From the NCBI GenBank assembly GCA_025738555.1, contig JAOVFP010000011.1:868001-932000 (forward strand): a stretch of 64,000 nucleotides of DNA, in the 5' to 3' direction. The stretch's first letter is position 1; each line of letters opens with the position of its first letter. The notes below the pieces were generated by a model. The model did no database searches. It was not told where the DNA came from and saw only the letters and a list, made by a program, of their open reading frames with translations. The DNA comes from Cyathus striatus (Eukaryota; Basidiomycota; Agaricomycetes; Agaricales; Nidulariaceae). Made by a program: the position numbers and the translations under genes. Below are positions 34,470 through 45,997 of this stretch, piece by piece.

Positions 34470-36481
34470 TAGAGCGTATTTGCAACCGCTTTGAGTGAAC
34501 TTTCTCACTCGCACTTAAGCGATTTTCAACTAAACCAGCGGCTCCAAGCCTCCAAGGAGCTCCAACTGTCCTTACCAAAATCAGGTGCCTAGCCTATATT
34601 AAACTCATCACCGCTTGCCTGAGCCGCTGTGCGTCAGTGACCTCTCTCCATTCACCGTAACACACTCTTTTGATACAAGGTAGTGTCTATTTTGTAACTA
34701 TGATTATAGTAGAAGATGTAGGTATGTATATGATGTATCGTATTTAGATAAAGAAAAGGACGATTTTGAATAACCTTATAATGACATACCAAAGGCAAGA
34801 GAGCACTACCAGCAGGAGAGATGGAGGCATCACGAACATCGATAAGTGTGCACACACCGTGAATTGATAAGTACATGCCCCTGGCAATAAGGAGGAGGTA
34901 AGCAGCAGGACTAATATTGAGTCTGAGTTGGTCCATTCTGTCGTCATAAATTTTCATTGCAATCAATCTTCATCGGATTCCCACAGAATGATAAATAGAA
35001 AGTGCCCAGTATCTGTTAGAAGCAATGGAAGGTAGGATGAAGCAGTTTTACTGCCCTAGCGTAGCGTTGGGTTGTGCAATGATCAGTCCTTGACCGGTGA
35101 AGCTTGAAGCTCTGAAGAGTCTTGCTTTGCATGAAATGTACATGCGCGTGAATCTTGTCGAAGTGGAGCATAACTAAGCCCTCGGTAAACTCCACAGCTT
35201 AGCAGAGCTAAGCTCGGCACAAATCTCAACTGAACTTAAGCGAGTTCCACTCACTCAAACTTCGCTGAAACAGGACCCCCGAAAATCTCTACCATGCTTA
35301 GATGCCAATCCGGACAAAAACTGGGGCCGTAGGCCCCGGAACTTTGAAGCAATCCGGACACTTTTGGGGGCTGGAGACTAACATTCTTTGATCGCCCATC
35401 CGGACATTAGTGGTCAGACTTTCGGCTGTATGATCCCTGTCCGGACAAAAATGACCCGGTAGGTGACGTCAACACTACTTAATTTTTGCCACACCGCTGT
35501 AAAAATTTCCGGTATCAGTCTGTATCTCACCATTTCCGAAAATCCTCCTTGCACTTTCCTTCAAATGGACGTCCACGGAGACTGAACCGATATTCAAGAG
35601 TAGTAAATATGACACTGCTATCCAACACTCCGAACCCTGCCACCCGGAGCTTGGGCAAGCAGCTCTTCAACTCAATGAAATTACTAGGTTTTCATTTTTT
35701 ATTTTTTCAGGCCATGTTGGATTTCTCAACCTTTGTCTGAGCACAGTCATTTAACTCCATCGTACTGTACAGCATTTAGGTCCTTTCGTTACATATAAAT
35801 TATTATATCTGCTCTACCGCAATTCAATACCCTGTCTCTCACACTCGACCTAAAGTTCCGTATTTCATCCTCAGTTTGTGAAGTGTTGGTCACCGCTACT
35901 GTACCTATCTTGCAGTTCCCTTTGACATTTCACATCCTCTATCCTCTATCCAAATTACTAACACTTATTTTGTCTTAGAAATCACTCGCTATATCAGGAA
36001 AAAAAACATGACAATATAGAGCTACATAGTTTATGTAGCTGCAATAGCTCTTATCTAGTAGAAACTTATCTCAAAGATCTCATCTTGCTGAAGCACTGAA
36101 GATTTTCAATACTAGAAGATAAAACGGGCACAATTCTGATGATGAAAACTATTAGTAAATTACATCAACTGCAGCTTTATGTCTCTTTAGGTAGATTCCT
36201 GTACTCAACTCGCTAAAATACACACTCTATCAATACTTAAGGTTCTCTGGAAGCTATATTTCGCCAAAGAACAAAAGAAAATTTGGTAAAATAGCAATTT
36301 TTGGAACTTACATCACTAATCCGGACACAATCTGGGGACCCCGGCGTGGACATACACGCCATCCGGACAAAATTTGCGAAATTTTGGAAACTCAATCCGG
36401 ACACGAATATTTTTTTCCGGGATCTAACTTTAGTAGGGATTTTCGGGGGTCCTGCTGAAACCCGTTTGCAAATACGCTCTA
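34470..36481. mobile_element. Inverted-repeat element candidate (TAGAG...CTCTA)
   Basis: TAGAGCGTATTTGCAA at 34470 and its complement ending at 36481 continue inward as diverged arms. CTTAAGCG and GTTTGAGTGA text is visible on both sides once the insert at 35272-36453 is ignored. No transposase remains and no flanking duplication is visible. The 4-kb element at 36486 sits next to its right end. Confidence 0.45.
35272..36453. mobile_element. AGGACCCC-type TIR element, 1.18 kb, 8-bp TSD
   Basis: TIRs AGGACCCCCGAAAATC are flanked by the duplication GCTGAAAC (35264-35271, 36454-36461). The 9-mer ATCCGGACA occurs at 35308, 35352, 35398, 36319, 36361 and 36395, and TGTCCGGACA at 35438, always on the same strand and only near the ends. 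No ORF of note. Same family as 21004-21436; mobilised in trans by an unknown enzyme. Confidence 0.9.
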
Positions 36482-36485
36482 GTAC

Positions 36486-39400
36486 TGGGGATCACCAATC
36501 GGGCATGTCACACTCCTGTCACGCAGTCACACGCCCTCCAGCATTGACCCAGTAGAATAACTTTTGATACACTCTACCTACATCTTTCAAATAAATTGCA
36601 TATTGGACACTTATATTTGTTCTTTTATGATATGCAATTGAATTATTTTTTGCTCTACTGTGTTTTCCATAAATTGTCATATATCACCAACTCCCTGCCA
36701 AAATAGGCATCAAAACAGTATTTTTGTATCTCTAATTCAGATTTAAACATTCTGGTATTGCATCATTGCTAACATATGTTCAGAAAAGTAGTTTTAACAA
36801 ATGTGTTGACTTGGAATTTTGAAAAAAAAATTCGAAGTATGTAATCTTGCAGTGAACAGGGCCATATCTCACCTTAAAAGTGTGAAATCAAAAATTTCGG
36901 CTTAAACGTTTTGTGCTCACATGTAAACTGAGTATTTTTTGTCACTGTAGCGAAGTGAAAAAATGTGATTACAAGAACCAGTTACAGTTACAAGTTTCGC
37001 TCTGCCAATAGTGCGTGGGAAAATGAATTTAACCTCGCGGCGCGAGCTGGATGTGGCGCACACATGGCCTCCAAGCATGTATTTAATGACATTTCATCGA
37101 TTAAACCACCTTACCACTCATCTATCATCTCTAAAATCGATTTTAAAGGTATAAATCTACCAACCAGAGTGTTTTTTCACATATAATCACCAAAATCCCT
37201 AAAAATATGCAAGTATTCACTGTATTTCATTGAATTTATCACTTATTTCATATTGCTACAAGCTACAGAACATTACCAAATGCCCAAAGTATCAAAGACA
37301 ACACAGGCAAGGCTACATAGAATTAAATCTGGCAAAATATCCCATGCACTGCAAGAACTTGACACTAATTTGGACTATTCAAAGAAGTCTGGTGATAATT
37401 TGGATCTTGAACTGGCTGAAACCAAGAAATTACTTGTTCTGTCTCAAAGTCAAGTTGACAGTCTTCAGTCAGAGCTTAAGGAAAAGACAAGACACTGCAT
37501 TAAACAAAATACAAAGATCATAGTCCTGCAGACAGATGCCAAAACTAAAGCAAAAAGGATATCTGACTTATATCAAAGCCTCAGAACAGAGAGGAGAGCT
37601 CACCAAAGACTTAAAAGGGCTAGAGATGAGCTAAAGGAGGTCATTAATATTTTAAAGACCTCAGAAAAAAGTTTAAATGTCCAGATAAAATATTTATCAT
37701 CAAAGATGACCAGTACTGTGAACTCAATGATTGCTTTAGAAAATGATAAGAAAAGACTAGAAGAAGAACTTTCCAAGTCTCTTGATGCTTTTAAAGAGAA
37801 TTTAACAATAATTAAGAATCATCTTATAACTGAAAAGAAAACTACAGAGTCTTTGCTAAAAATAAGACAACAAAATAAGGCTCTGGCTGATGCATTAATT
37901 AATAGAACCAGTCATTCACTTCTACATAAAGGTGTGTATACTCAGGAATCACGCCACCTAATACGTGTACTTGTTAAAGCTGGTTGTAAGAGAGCTCATA
38001 TTGGAAAGATTATAAAAGAAGTCTTTAAAACTGCAGGGATAAATGTAATTGGAGACATTAGCGAGTCAACTGTATCAAGAATTATTATGGAAGGATTTCA
38101 TGCAGCTCAGATTCAGCTAGGTTATGAGTTGCTACAAACTAAAGGTAAGTAAATATAAGCATTACACTTCAGTGGAATAGGATAATTAATTTTATATATA
38201 GGGTTTACAATATCATCTGACTCAACTGGACACAAGAATATCAATTATAATGCAAGACATTTGAATTATAGAGTTGAAGATTATCATAGTAATGACCCTG
38301 AAAAAAACAAATATAGCTGTTAGATTTGCTGGAGTTAAGCCATCACTAGATGGTACTAGTCAGGAAGCTATCAATGACTGGGAAGGAATTATTCAAGCTC
38401 TTGCTCTTGCATTTAATGATTGTCCATTTGGAAAAGAGACTGGAGAACTACTTCTACTTGTCAATCTTTACCTTAAGCTTGTAGGTATGCATAGTGATCA
38501 TTGTGCAAAAGAAAAAAAGATGCTGCCACCTTGAAAAAGAATAAGAGTGATGCTGTTGATACATCATTAGGTGCTAAGGTATTGTCTGAAATACCAGATA
38601 TTGAGCTGGAACCAGTGTACTTAAAAGCATACCAGAAGATGATAAAAAATGCTGGTGGAAAAGTAGCATGGAATAACCTACATGAAAGTGAAAGAAATGA
38701 GAAAGAAGCTATAATGATGGAGGAGCTTACTAAATCTCTTGGAAGAGAAGCATATGATTCACTTCCTGAACGTGAAAAATCTATAATGAAATTATTTATT
38801 TGGGCAGGTTGTGGTTGTCATAAGGATATGAATACTGTTCAGGGTGGCTATAAACGTGCTTCGGCATACTGGAAAGATAATGAACTTACACCACCAGTAT
38901 TATTACCAAACAGAGATAATACTTCAAGTATTGATGAGGTAGATAAAGATAGCCCAGAGTTAACAAAGAAACAAGAGAATGCACTCTCACGGACTATTGG
39001 AGGTGGTATAAAAACTGTAGAAATTGCTGGTGCAATTTTTAATAATAAGAATGATAAAAAAGGCTACCATAACAGATTTAAGTGGTGGTGGGATCAAAAT
39101 GTAAAATCAGGAAGTTATACATTTCCAGATACCTCCAATAATCGATTTGGTTCATACTGTGATGCTGCTGCTGTACTTATTGTACACTTAAATAAATTCA
39201 TTGAGTTTATGGAATTCATACTTAAACAAAAGCAGGTGAAGCGCTTTAGCAATATGGAGAACAATCTATGGAAAGCACTACACTGTCCTGCCACTTTAAC
39301 AGAATTAGCAGCTTTGGCACTTTATGGGCAAGCTGTAAGTCAACCATATGTTCAGTCTGTAAGAAGTGCTGCAGCTGAAAAAATAAATATGCTAAACCTT

Positions 39401-40503
39401 GGGCCTCTTCATAAAGATGTAGCTCATTTTATCAATAGGCTTATTGAAGATCCTAAGTTTATTCTAGGAGATAATATAACATATGAGACTGGTGCATTTG
39501 ACAAAAAACCATGGAAATCTCCTGAGACTATAAATGCTATTTTGAAAATAAAATCAGAGCTTCCACATCTTGTTCCATTCTTTGTTGAATTTTTGAAGGG
39601 GTCATTGGAAACATGGAAAAGATTCACATCTGAGTTTGCTCCTGGTGGATTAATTGATGAAGCAACTCAGGAGGAGAAAGATCTTGCATGGTTATCACCT
39701 ACAAATGATGTAAATGAAGGGGCTCTTGGTGCATTTAGAGTTCTTATGCGCCGACAACCCAGATTAACTCTACAACAATACAATGCTCAAGCAATGTATC
39801 ATTTTAATGATACACATGCATTTATGACAAAATATTTCAAAGAAGAAGATTATAAACATATTAGAAGAAAGGCACAGAACCATTCTGATGAAGAAAAAAA
39901 GTTACAACAAGCTATCATTCAGCGCACTGAAGAAAGAATTGTACAACATGAAGAAAGGAGAACTAAAAAACAAATAAATGAAGCAAATGAAGCTCAAAGA
40001 ATTGCTTCTATTAAAATTATACTAAATAAAAGTGAACTATATAACCTGAAAAGAGATGAATTAAGAGATCAAGTAAGAAAGTACAAAGCTTTAAATGGTG
40101 AACATGCCAACAAGATTAATTTAAGACTTGCAATGCCCAAGCTTCTGGAAGCTCTTGAAGCAGATATTAGTAAATACACCTCAGGGGAATGGATAATACC
40201 AGTAGAAGAGATCAACAACAACTCAAATGAGAAAGGGGAGTTTGATGGATTATTTATTAGTGATTGGGAGGATGAGGAAGAATAGGCATGCATATTTCTT
40301 ATATGATTTAGTTAATTTAGTGTAAATAAGTGGTGAACTGCATTTCAGAGATGTAATATAGTATTTTACTGCAAAAATAATGAAGAAAAACGATCAAGAT
40401 TCAAGCTTTCTGAGGCAGTTTTTAGTTGGGTCAAGATTTTGGGCGTGTGACGTCACACAGTGTGACGTCACGCTTCCCACCATATAGGGATTGGTGATCC
40501 CCA
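36486..40503 (+). mobile_element. 4.0-kb DNA transposon with its own transposase, 7-bp TSD
   Basis: TIRs TGGGGATCACCAATC are flanked by CTAGTAC on both sides (36479-36485, 40504-40510). Beyond the perfect 15 bp, both ends carry TGACGTCA/TCACAC-type repeats up to CACACGCCC. One two-exon transposase gene fills the interior. The element keeps clean ends and an almost open gene, so the insertion looks young. I cannot assign a superfamily. Confidence 0.88.
37280..40285 (+). CDS. Putative DDE/RNase-H-like transposase with N-terminal coiled coil
   Basis: Exon 1 (37280-38144) starts MPKVSKTTQARLHRIKSGK and encodes about 200 residues of heptad-rich coiled coil. A conserved block follows (ESRHLIRVLVKAGCKRAHIG, then STVSRIIMEGFHAAQIQLGY). 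Exon 2 (38202-40285) opens FTISSDSTGHKN, a likely first catalytic Asp. Later come FGSYCDAAAVLIVHLN and NDVNEGALGAFRVLMRR (a likely catalytic Glu), and an acidic end SDWEDEEE. Two single-base frame changes fall in seven-A runs (38301-38307 and ~38510-38518) and compensate each other; the stretch between them is conserved-looking in the shifted frame. This may be assembly error, decay or slippage. The family is known to me as repeated Agaricomycete hypothetical proteins, not as a named superfamily. Confidence 0.75.
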
Positions 40504-40923
40504 CTAGTACAAATTACATAAAAGAACTTTGACGTTTCTATTGTTCTATTCGGCTGTTCCTGCCATCGCTACGCGGGTACTTCGGTTTCCTATGTACTCT
40601 CTTTCTTATTGGCTACAACTACTTATCACCGTTAAAACCGACATCAATGCAGTCCGCTCGTGTCCAGTCCGCACTTGCGATCTCAACCGGACTTATTCCC
40701 ACATTTGAGCTCCTCCGGTCCGCTCCAACGAGCTCAAGACAAAAATGTAGCTCGGTCCAGTCCAGCTCGGTCCGCGGCAACACTACAGGACTTAGGCAGC
40801 TTAGCTAAGCTTGGTTAATTTAAGTCGTGACTCGAGTCGTTCGACTATATGCCACGCTACACTCATAAATATGCCACGTTTAGCAAACATGCCTCTTTTC
40901 GCCAAACATCCCAGTCAATCGAT

Positions 40924-43046
40924 ATGCCTTCCCTTCGTCAATCCGCTCAGCTCCTCGAGACGCCATTGTTCAAAATGAATCCCAATGAGGAGTCTCTCGA
41001 TACTGTTTCACGTGTTATATTGTCATATAGACGAGCAAAAGCCATAGCACTCGCCCACAGTACGTTTAATTCTTTCTTATATTTGATGTAAAAACTAACA
41101 TTTGATGTCCAAGAACTCGACATATCGGATATCCAGGAACTTACATCGAAGTTCTGGGACCTCTATGTCGATCCCATCCTGGCATTTGATGGCGCTGCTG
41201 CGTCTTTGCTCACAATACAATATAATCTAGTTCTTGGGACGTTGTCGAAGTATCTTTGGAAGAGGGATGATCTGAAGACGCTGGTTGATGATTTGCTGAG
41301 TTATAGGCTCATGTGAGTACGCTCTTTCTTGGACAACCATATTCATGCTTACGCTAGGAGTTACAAATCAGTGGTCAGTTTTGTATGTCAGAGCTGGGAC
41401 ACGGAATCGATATTATCCACATGAAAACGACCGCCACATTGCTAGGGGATGGAAGTTTCGATCTACATACACCAGTGCCATCTGGTGCGAAGTATGTTTT
41501 TCCAAATGATGTATCGAATAATTTATGTTTAAGGAGCTAACTGGAATATGTAGATATATGTCCGCAACAACTCCGGTGCTCGGTATACCTTGTATAGCAG
41601 TCGTATATGCTCGGCTTATTGTAAACGGGGAATACCGTGGAATTCGTCCATTTTTAGTTTCACTTAACGATGGGTTCAACATGAGTAAAGGGGTGACGGC
41701 ACGGTAAAGCACTCTGACATGGCCTTCTTCGAGTATAATCAACTTAAATCCTACTTACAGACTTCTTCCACCTCGGGGCGGATCTAAGCCTTTTAATCAC
41801 ACTTTAACTTCTTTCAACCACGTCATCCTTCCGCCTTCTGCACTTCTTGGAGAAACGTCCATGCCAAAAGCAATTCTTAGCGACTTCATGGAGTCTATCT
41901 CCCGCATCTCTGTTGGTTCTCTTGCAATAGCATCGATCACCTCACCCGTACTTGCACTTTGCACCAATATAGCAGGCTTGTACAGCACCAGACGACACGT
42001 GACTGGGATGGATGGTATCACCTCCGTTCCTATCATTTCTTTCTCGACTCAGAAAAAGCCGATATTGTCAGCAGTATCATTTTCTTACGTTCTCCGTACA
42101 TTTTACAAGAAATGCATCTCACTTTTCACATCTCAAAGCGACCCAAGGGTTCAGCGGGGAATAGCTGTATGTGCGAAGGCAGTTCTCATCCTCCGTACTC
42201 AGGCCTGCCTGTTGGAACTCTCTGAAAGATGTGGAGCTCAGGGATTGTTCGAATATAATCAGATATCATGTTTGTTTGTCAGTTTATTTTACTCGTCATA
42301 TTATGTGATTCTGATACATGTACATTCTTTATTTTAGAGCGATATTCGTGGCACAAGTATTGCTGAGGGTGATATTCTAGGTGATTACCCTTTAATTATC
42401 GAGCATTATATAGAGACTAAGCCTATAACTAACAACTAGTGCTGTCTATTCGTAAGCCTAACTTATATGACTTACTTTAAATAAAAATTAAATGGCCATA
42501 GGTCTTGTTGCCGACATTCTATTAGGAAAATACGACATCCCCCAGCCTGCTGATGCTTCATCTCTTCTGGCAACCCACGAAGAAGCGCTCATACAAGAGT
42601 GTCGTGAAGATATGTTTTCTCAATCTGGTTCGCTGGACACGAAAGAATCATTTAACAAATATGTACTTCCTTCATGCCAAAAGATTATTGAAGCTATCGG
42701 TCATCGAATCGCCTACGAAGCAGCGATTGAAGCGCAACTTCCTCAATATATGATTGATTTGTTTGTTGCAGGAGTCATCCGAACCGATCCCTCATGGTTC
42801 CTTGAGACCAAGAAGTTGTCGAGGAGAGACATTTTTGAGATGGAGCAAAGGGGAATTGAGAAAGCGATGCCCCACCTGGAGGAGCTGTTGAATGGTCTTG
42901 ATGTTCGTGCATACATCACGTCTCCCATCATCTCGGATAAGGCATGGGAGCAATTTGAACAGGAGTTGCCTCGATTAGGTGGGACGGAGTCGGGTGCCTG
43001 TGGAAATCAGTTTTTGTTGGGCTCTGCTACACGATCACATTTGTAA
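40924..43046 (+). CDS. Acyl-CoA oxidase/dehydrogenase-like flavoprotein, copy B
   Basis: Exons 40924-41059, 41114-41312, 41372-41491, 41554-41703, 41761-42277, 42338-42380, 42440-42451 and 42502-43046 total 1722 nt (573 residues). The first seven exon lengths are identical to copy A (136, 199, 120, 150, 517, 43, 12), which fixes the start at 40924 rather than the upstream in-frame ATG at 40849. Motifs are GQFCMSELGHGID with the usual Glu, LPPRGGSKPFNH, RRHVTGMDGITSV, ERCGAQGLFEYNQ and SIAEGDIL. The C-terminus is SHL, a good peroxisomal PTS1. All reading frames are clean, so this is likely a working peroxisomal beta-oxidation-type enzyme with unknown chain-length preference. Confidence 0.88.
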
Positions 43047-43412
43047 AATCCTTATTCGTGGTGTTGAAGTTTGAACACGCTCAGGTTAACGATGTTTGAA
43101 CTCTTTATAAAACAACACCTCCACACCCATAGCGTGTTCTTCTCATCCCAGATGTAGTACAGGAAGCGCAAAGGATATAGATTTCTTCCCTAATGCATGG
43201 CAGTAGAATGACAAGCCAAGGAGGATGGCATGCTGAAGACCGCGTTTTTTTCGGCCCGCGTGGTTATCACGCTCCTCTTGCTATCGAAACTGACAGAGCC
43301 TAGAGATACTTTTAATCAATCTGCGAACTTTGTTGGGTGGGTGCGAGGAACTTGGAAATAGTTGAGAATGACATAGGTGAGGATAGCTGAGTGTATATTT
43401 GAATATAAAGAA
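43047..43412. other. Spacer after oxidase copy B
   Basis: Nothing recognised between the oxidase stop and the 3' end of the first non-autonomous Helitron. Confidence 0.4.
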
Positions 43413-45990
43413 TAGGGCCGGCAAGCGGCAAAGTCCACTACCCTCTTGATCAACTCTTGGTTATATTATTGTAACTCAGTTTGAATGAAATAACTGTTAT
43501 GTATATTGATACACTGGCCTGAAAGTTGATACAGGACTTAAAATTATCTTACATATTAGGTTGTATAGTATTATGAAGCACATAATATTAAAAATATGTA
43601 AGTCCGAAAAAGAATCAGGCAGTGAGATTCATAAGAAAAATTAGAGAAAGAAGTGTACAATAATGAAGAGTACACTCGCGAGAAAAGGATACATACTTTG
43701 AATCACCTAGCCTTCCTTAGCCTTGCCCTCTACCTACACATGAGTCTTCCGTGGTTTCTAAGCCCCTAGCAACATATCCTTTACCCCCGTTCTCTCTCTC
43801 AATTGTGCCACCTCCCCTCCGCTACGTGGCTATGAGAGCGGTGTACTGTTCTCATTCGTGTTGCGTGTGGGAAAGCGACAATGACGAACACTGACCAAAG
43901 TTTCAAAGTTGCGCCAACTTTATGGATTAGATCTATTCTATGGGAATGTGATGTGCAGAGCATAATATCATACCATGGCAGAAGGCATGGATGCTGACAA
44001 TGCGCCCCTACAGAGAATTCTTTCGTCAATATCGCACAATGACCAAGTATTCGAGGATGGCGTTATTGAATTTGATTCTTAATCGATCCCAGCCCTGGGG
44101 TGACATAAGTATTTTTCAAGTTCTTTATCTGAAGGTTCGTACTTATCTCAAGATCGCCGTCGGCGTGTTCCACTACAGTTTAGATAGACATGCATCATAA
44201 TTGAAGACATTAGCCTCAACAACACGTCGCTGGGACAAGAATGGAGGAAGCTCACATCACTGAAGACCATGTAGACATAAGGGAGTCCACACGAAGTACA
44301 CCGATCACAAAATGAGCTCTTAACTGCCACGTACTATGTCTGTTACCATTACAAAGCTTAAGAGTCCTGAATTCGCTGCGTAGTTTGGTGTTTTGTGTAA
44401 GCGAGAGGTTCAAACTGGAAGCAATAATACCATGTCTGCATAGGGGGTTCCATGGGAATTGCACCCCGTCACTTAGTACTGGTTCGATGGCACCTAAACG
44501 TACAATGCTGACAAGTCAGTGAAGAGGCGTTAGTGCTGAATCAAGAACATAAGAATACATGAGTGCACTTGAGTAAGATGCCTTGAAGCGAGCTGGAATC
44601 ATAGTTCAGCATGGGTCCAAGGGGAACGGTTTCTGATTGGTCATATTGGAGGAGGCTCGTGCTGGTGTAGATGTAGAAGTGGATGGGGGTCGAAATTATT
44701 CACCACTGGACAAGGGGCAGAAAGGCGGAATAGACTCTACTTAGTAGCATCAATAACTGGAAAGGCTATAGAGACAGATTGAGAGAGCATACATATTATC
44801 CGCGCTGTGGGATTAGGAGAGAAATCGAAACAGATAGGTTGAGGCCGGGTGTGATTGAATGACTCAAGGCGAGTTTATGGTACCAGGAACTAATGTCTTA
44901 ACAAAGATTTGCATACTACTGCGAAGACAAAGGACCAGATGAAGGGTCGATTCTTTCTGAATATTGTAATCCAAAAGGGCCTCGAGCTGCTTCCTTACGA
45001 AGATGAGACGCTGCTGGTTGGGAGGAATACCCTCCGTGTCTTGAATCTTGGCTTTGACGTTATTAACAGATTCAGAAGATTCGACCTCCAACGTAATCGT
45101 CTTTCCCGTCAATGTTTTGATGAAAACCTGCATGCCTCCACAAAAACGGAGGACAATGTGGAGGGAAGATTCTTTTTGGATGTTGTAATCAGAGAGGGTG
45201 CAGCCATCTTCAAGTTGTTTGCCAGCAAAAATGAGACATTGCTAGTCTGGTGTAACACCGGCATATTTGATTAATAATTCATTCAATGTAACTTGCCTTG
45301 CGGCAACCACTCAACACGTACCCTTCCTTATCCTGGATCTTAGCTCTGACGTTTTCAATAGTCTCAGAGGGCTTGACGTCAAGAGTGATGATCTTGCCGG
45401 TTATAATCTTTATGATGATTTGCATGCTAGGATGGCAATCAACTGTGGTTAGTATGAGTAATAAACTTGAATGCCTTTCAGAACAACACACATATCTGTA
45501 AAATGAAGAGCAAAAGTAAGCTCTTTGATGAATGAAAGTAACAAACCAGAAAGTTCGATGGTAGAATAGGTTCTTCAAGCGTGCACTTATCAGATTGGAG
45601 GAAGGGAATGTAGGTATTGCAAAGTAGATCTTTTGCACAAATAAATAGGTTCACTGCGTCGGTTGAATGAGGTGAGCGAAGGTATACTCTCAATGTGGAA
45701 AAGGTAGACGAGAGCTTGACGAGCATTGGTAAAGTCTCTGGACGACATTGATGAGGCTAAAATATGACAGTGACACTGTAAAAAAGGAACATCTATGATC
45801 AGTACACAGTGGAATTGAGTGAAAAAGAGAAGATTAAATCGAGGGGTTGTGAAGTGTGAACGTTTGAACGATGGGCACACAGAGTGTCAGGTCACAACAA
45901 TTCAGAACGAGCATCAGCCAATCAGGTTGAGATCTTATCCAAGATCCTCAAATTACCATATCCGGTGGCCCAAACGTCCCTAATACCCAA
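43413..45990 (-). mobile_element. Non-autonomous Helitron 3 (ubiquitin cargo)
   Basis: On the minus strand the 3' end lies at 43413 (GGTAGTGGACTTTGCC, hairpin, GGCCCTA). The 5' end near 45990 starts TTGGGTATTAGGG; its outermost TCCCACTACC palindrome has been lost. The first ~90 nt match element 1 (GGGCCACCGGATATGG, GATCTTGGATAAGATCTC, CTGATTGGCTG). It carries broken ubiquitin repeats and no helicase. Confidence 0.75.
44864..45425 (-). pseudogene. Broken polyubiquitin repeats captured in a Helitron
   Basis: Three head-to-tail ubiquitin-like units are visible on the minus strand. The first starts at 45425 and reads [17 protein letters not shown], then [12 protein letters not shown] before an intron-like gap. 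The tail [20 protein letters not shown] continues into a second unit, [17 protein letters not shown] (from 45133), and a third begins MQIFVKTL near 44906. Diglycine junctions are altered (FCGG, LRSS) and a stop interrupts the first unit after TPD. Retained introns show genomic capture. It is enclosed by non-autonomous Helitron 3. Not expected to give working ubiquitin. Confidence 0.85.
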
Positions 45991-45997
45991 TAAAAAA

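Larger units (their letters stand above)
33912..40785. mobile_element. Possible hAT-type relic enclosing nested insertions
   Basis: TAGTGTTGCTGCACGGAC at 33912 matches the complement of the sequence ending at 40785 (TAGTGTTGCCGCGGACC). Both sides carry repeated GAGCT/CGGTCC text. The same TAGTGTTGCC end bounds the proven MITE at 54620-55352. No matching 8-bp duplication is seen (CGTTAGAT versus CAGGACTT), so the two ends may belong to different insertions. Confidence 0.45.

Noticed and set aside
36486..40503. KDZ or hAT assignment of the 4-kb transposon
   Set aside because: No YDxxCQW-type KDZ text or hAT C-terminal dimerisation motif is seen, and the duplication is 7 bp, not 8.
40849..40923. 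Upstream in-frame ATG for oxidase copy B
   Set aside because: Starting at 40924 makes exon 1 the same length (136 nt) as in copy A, and similarity starts there.
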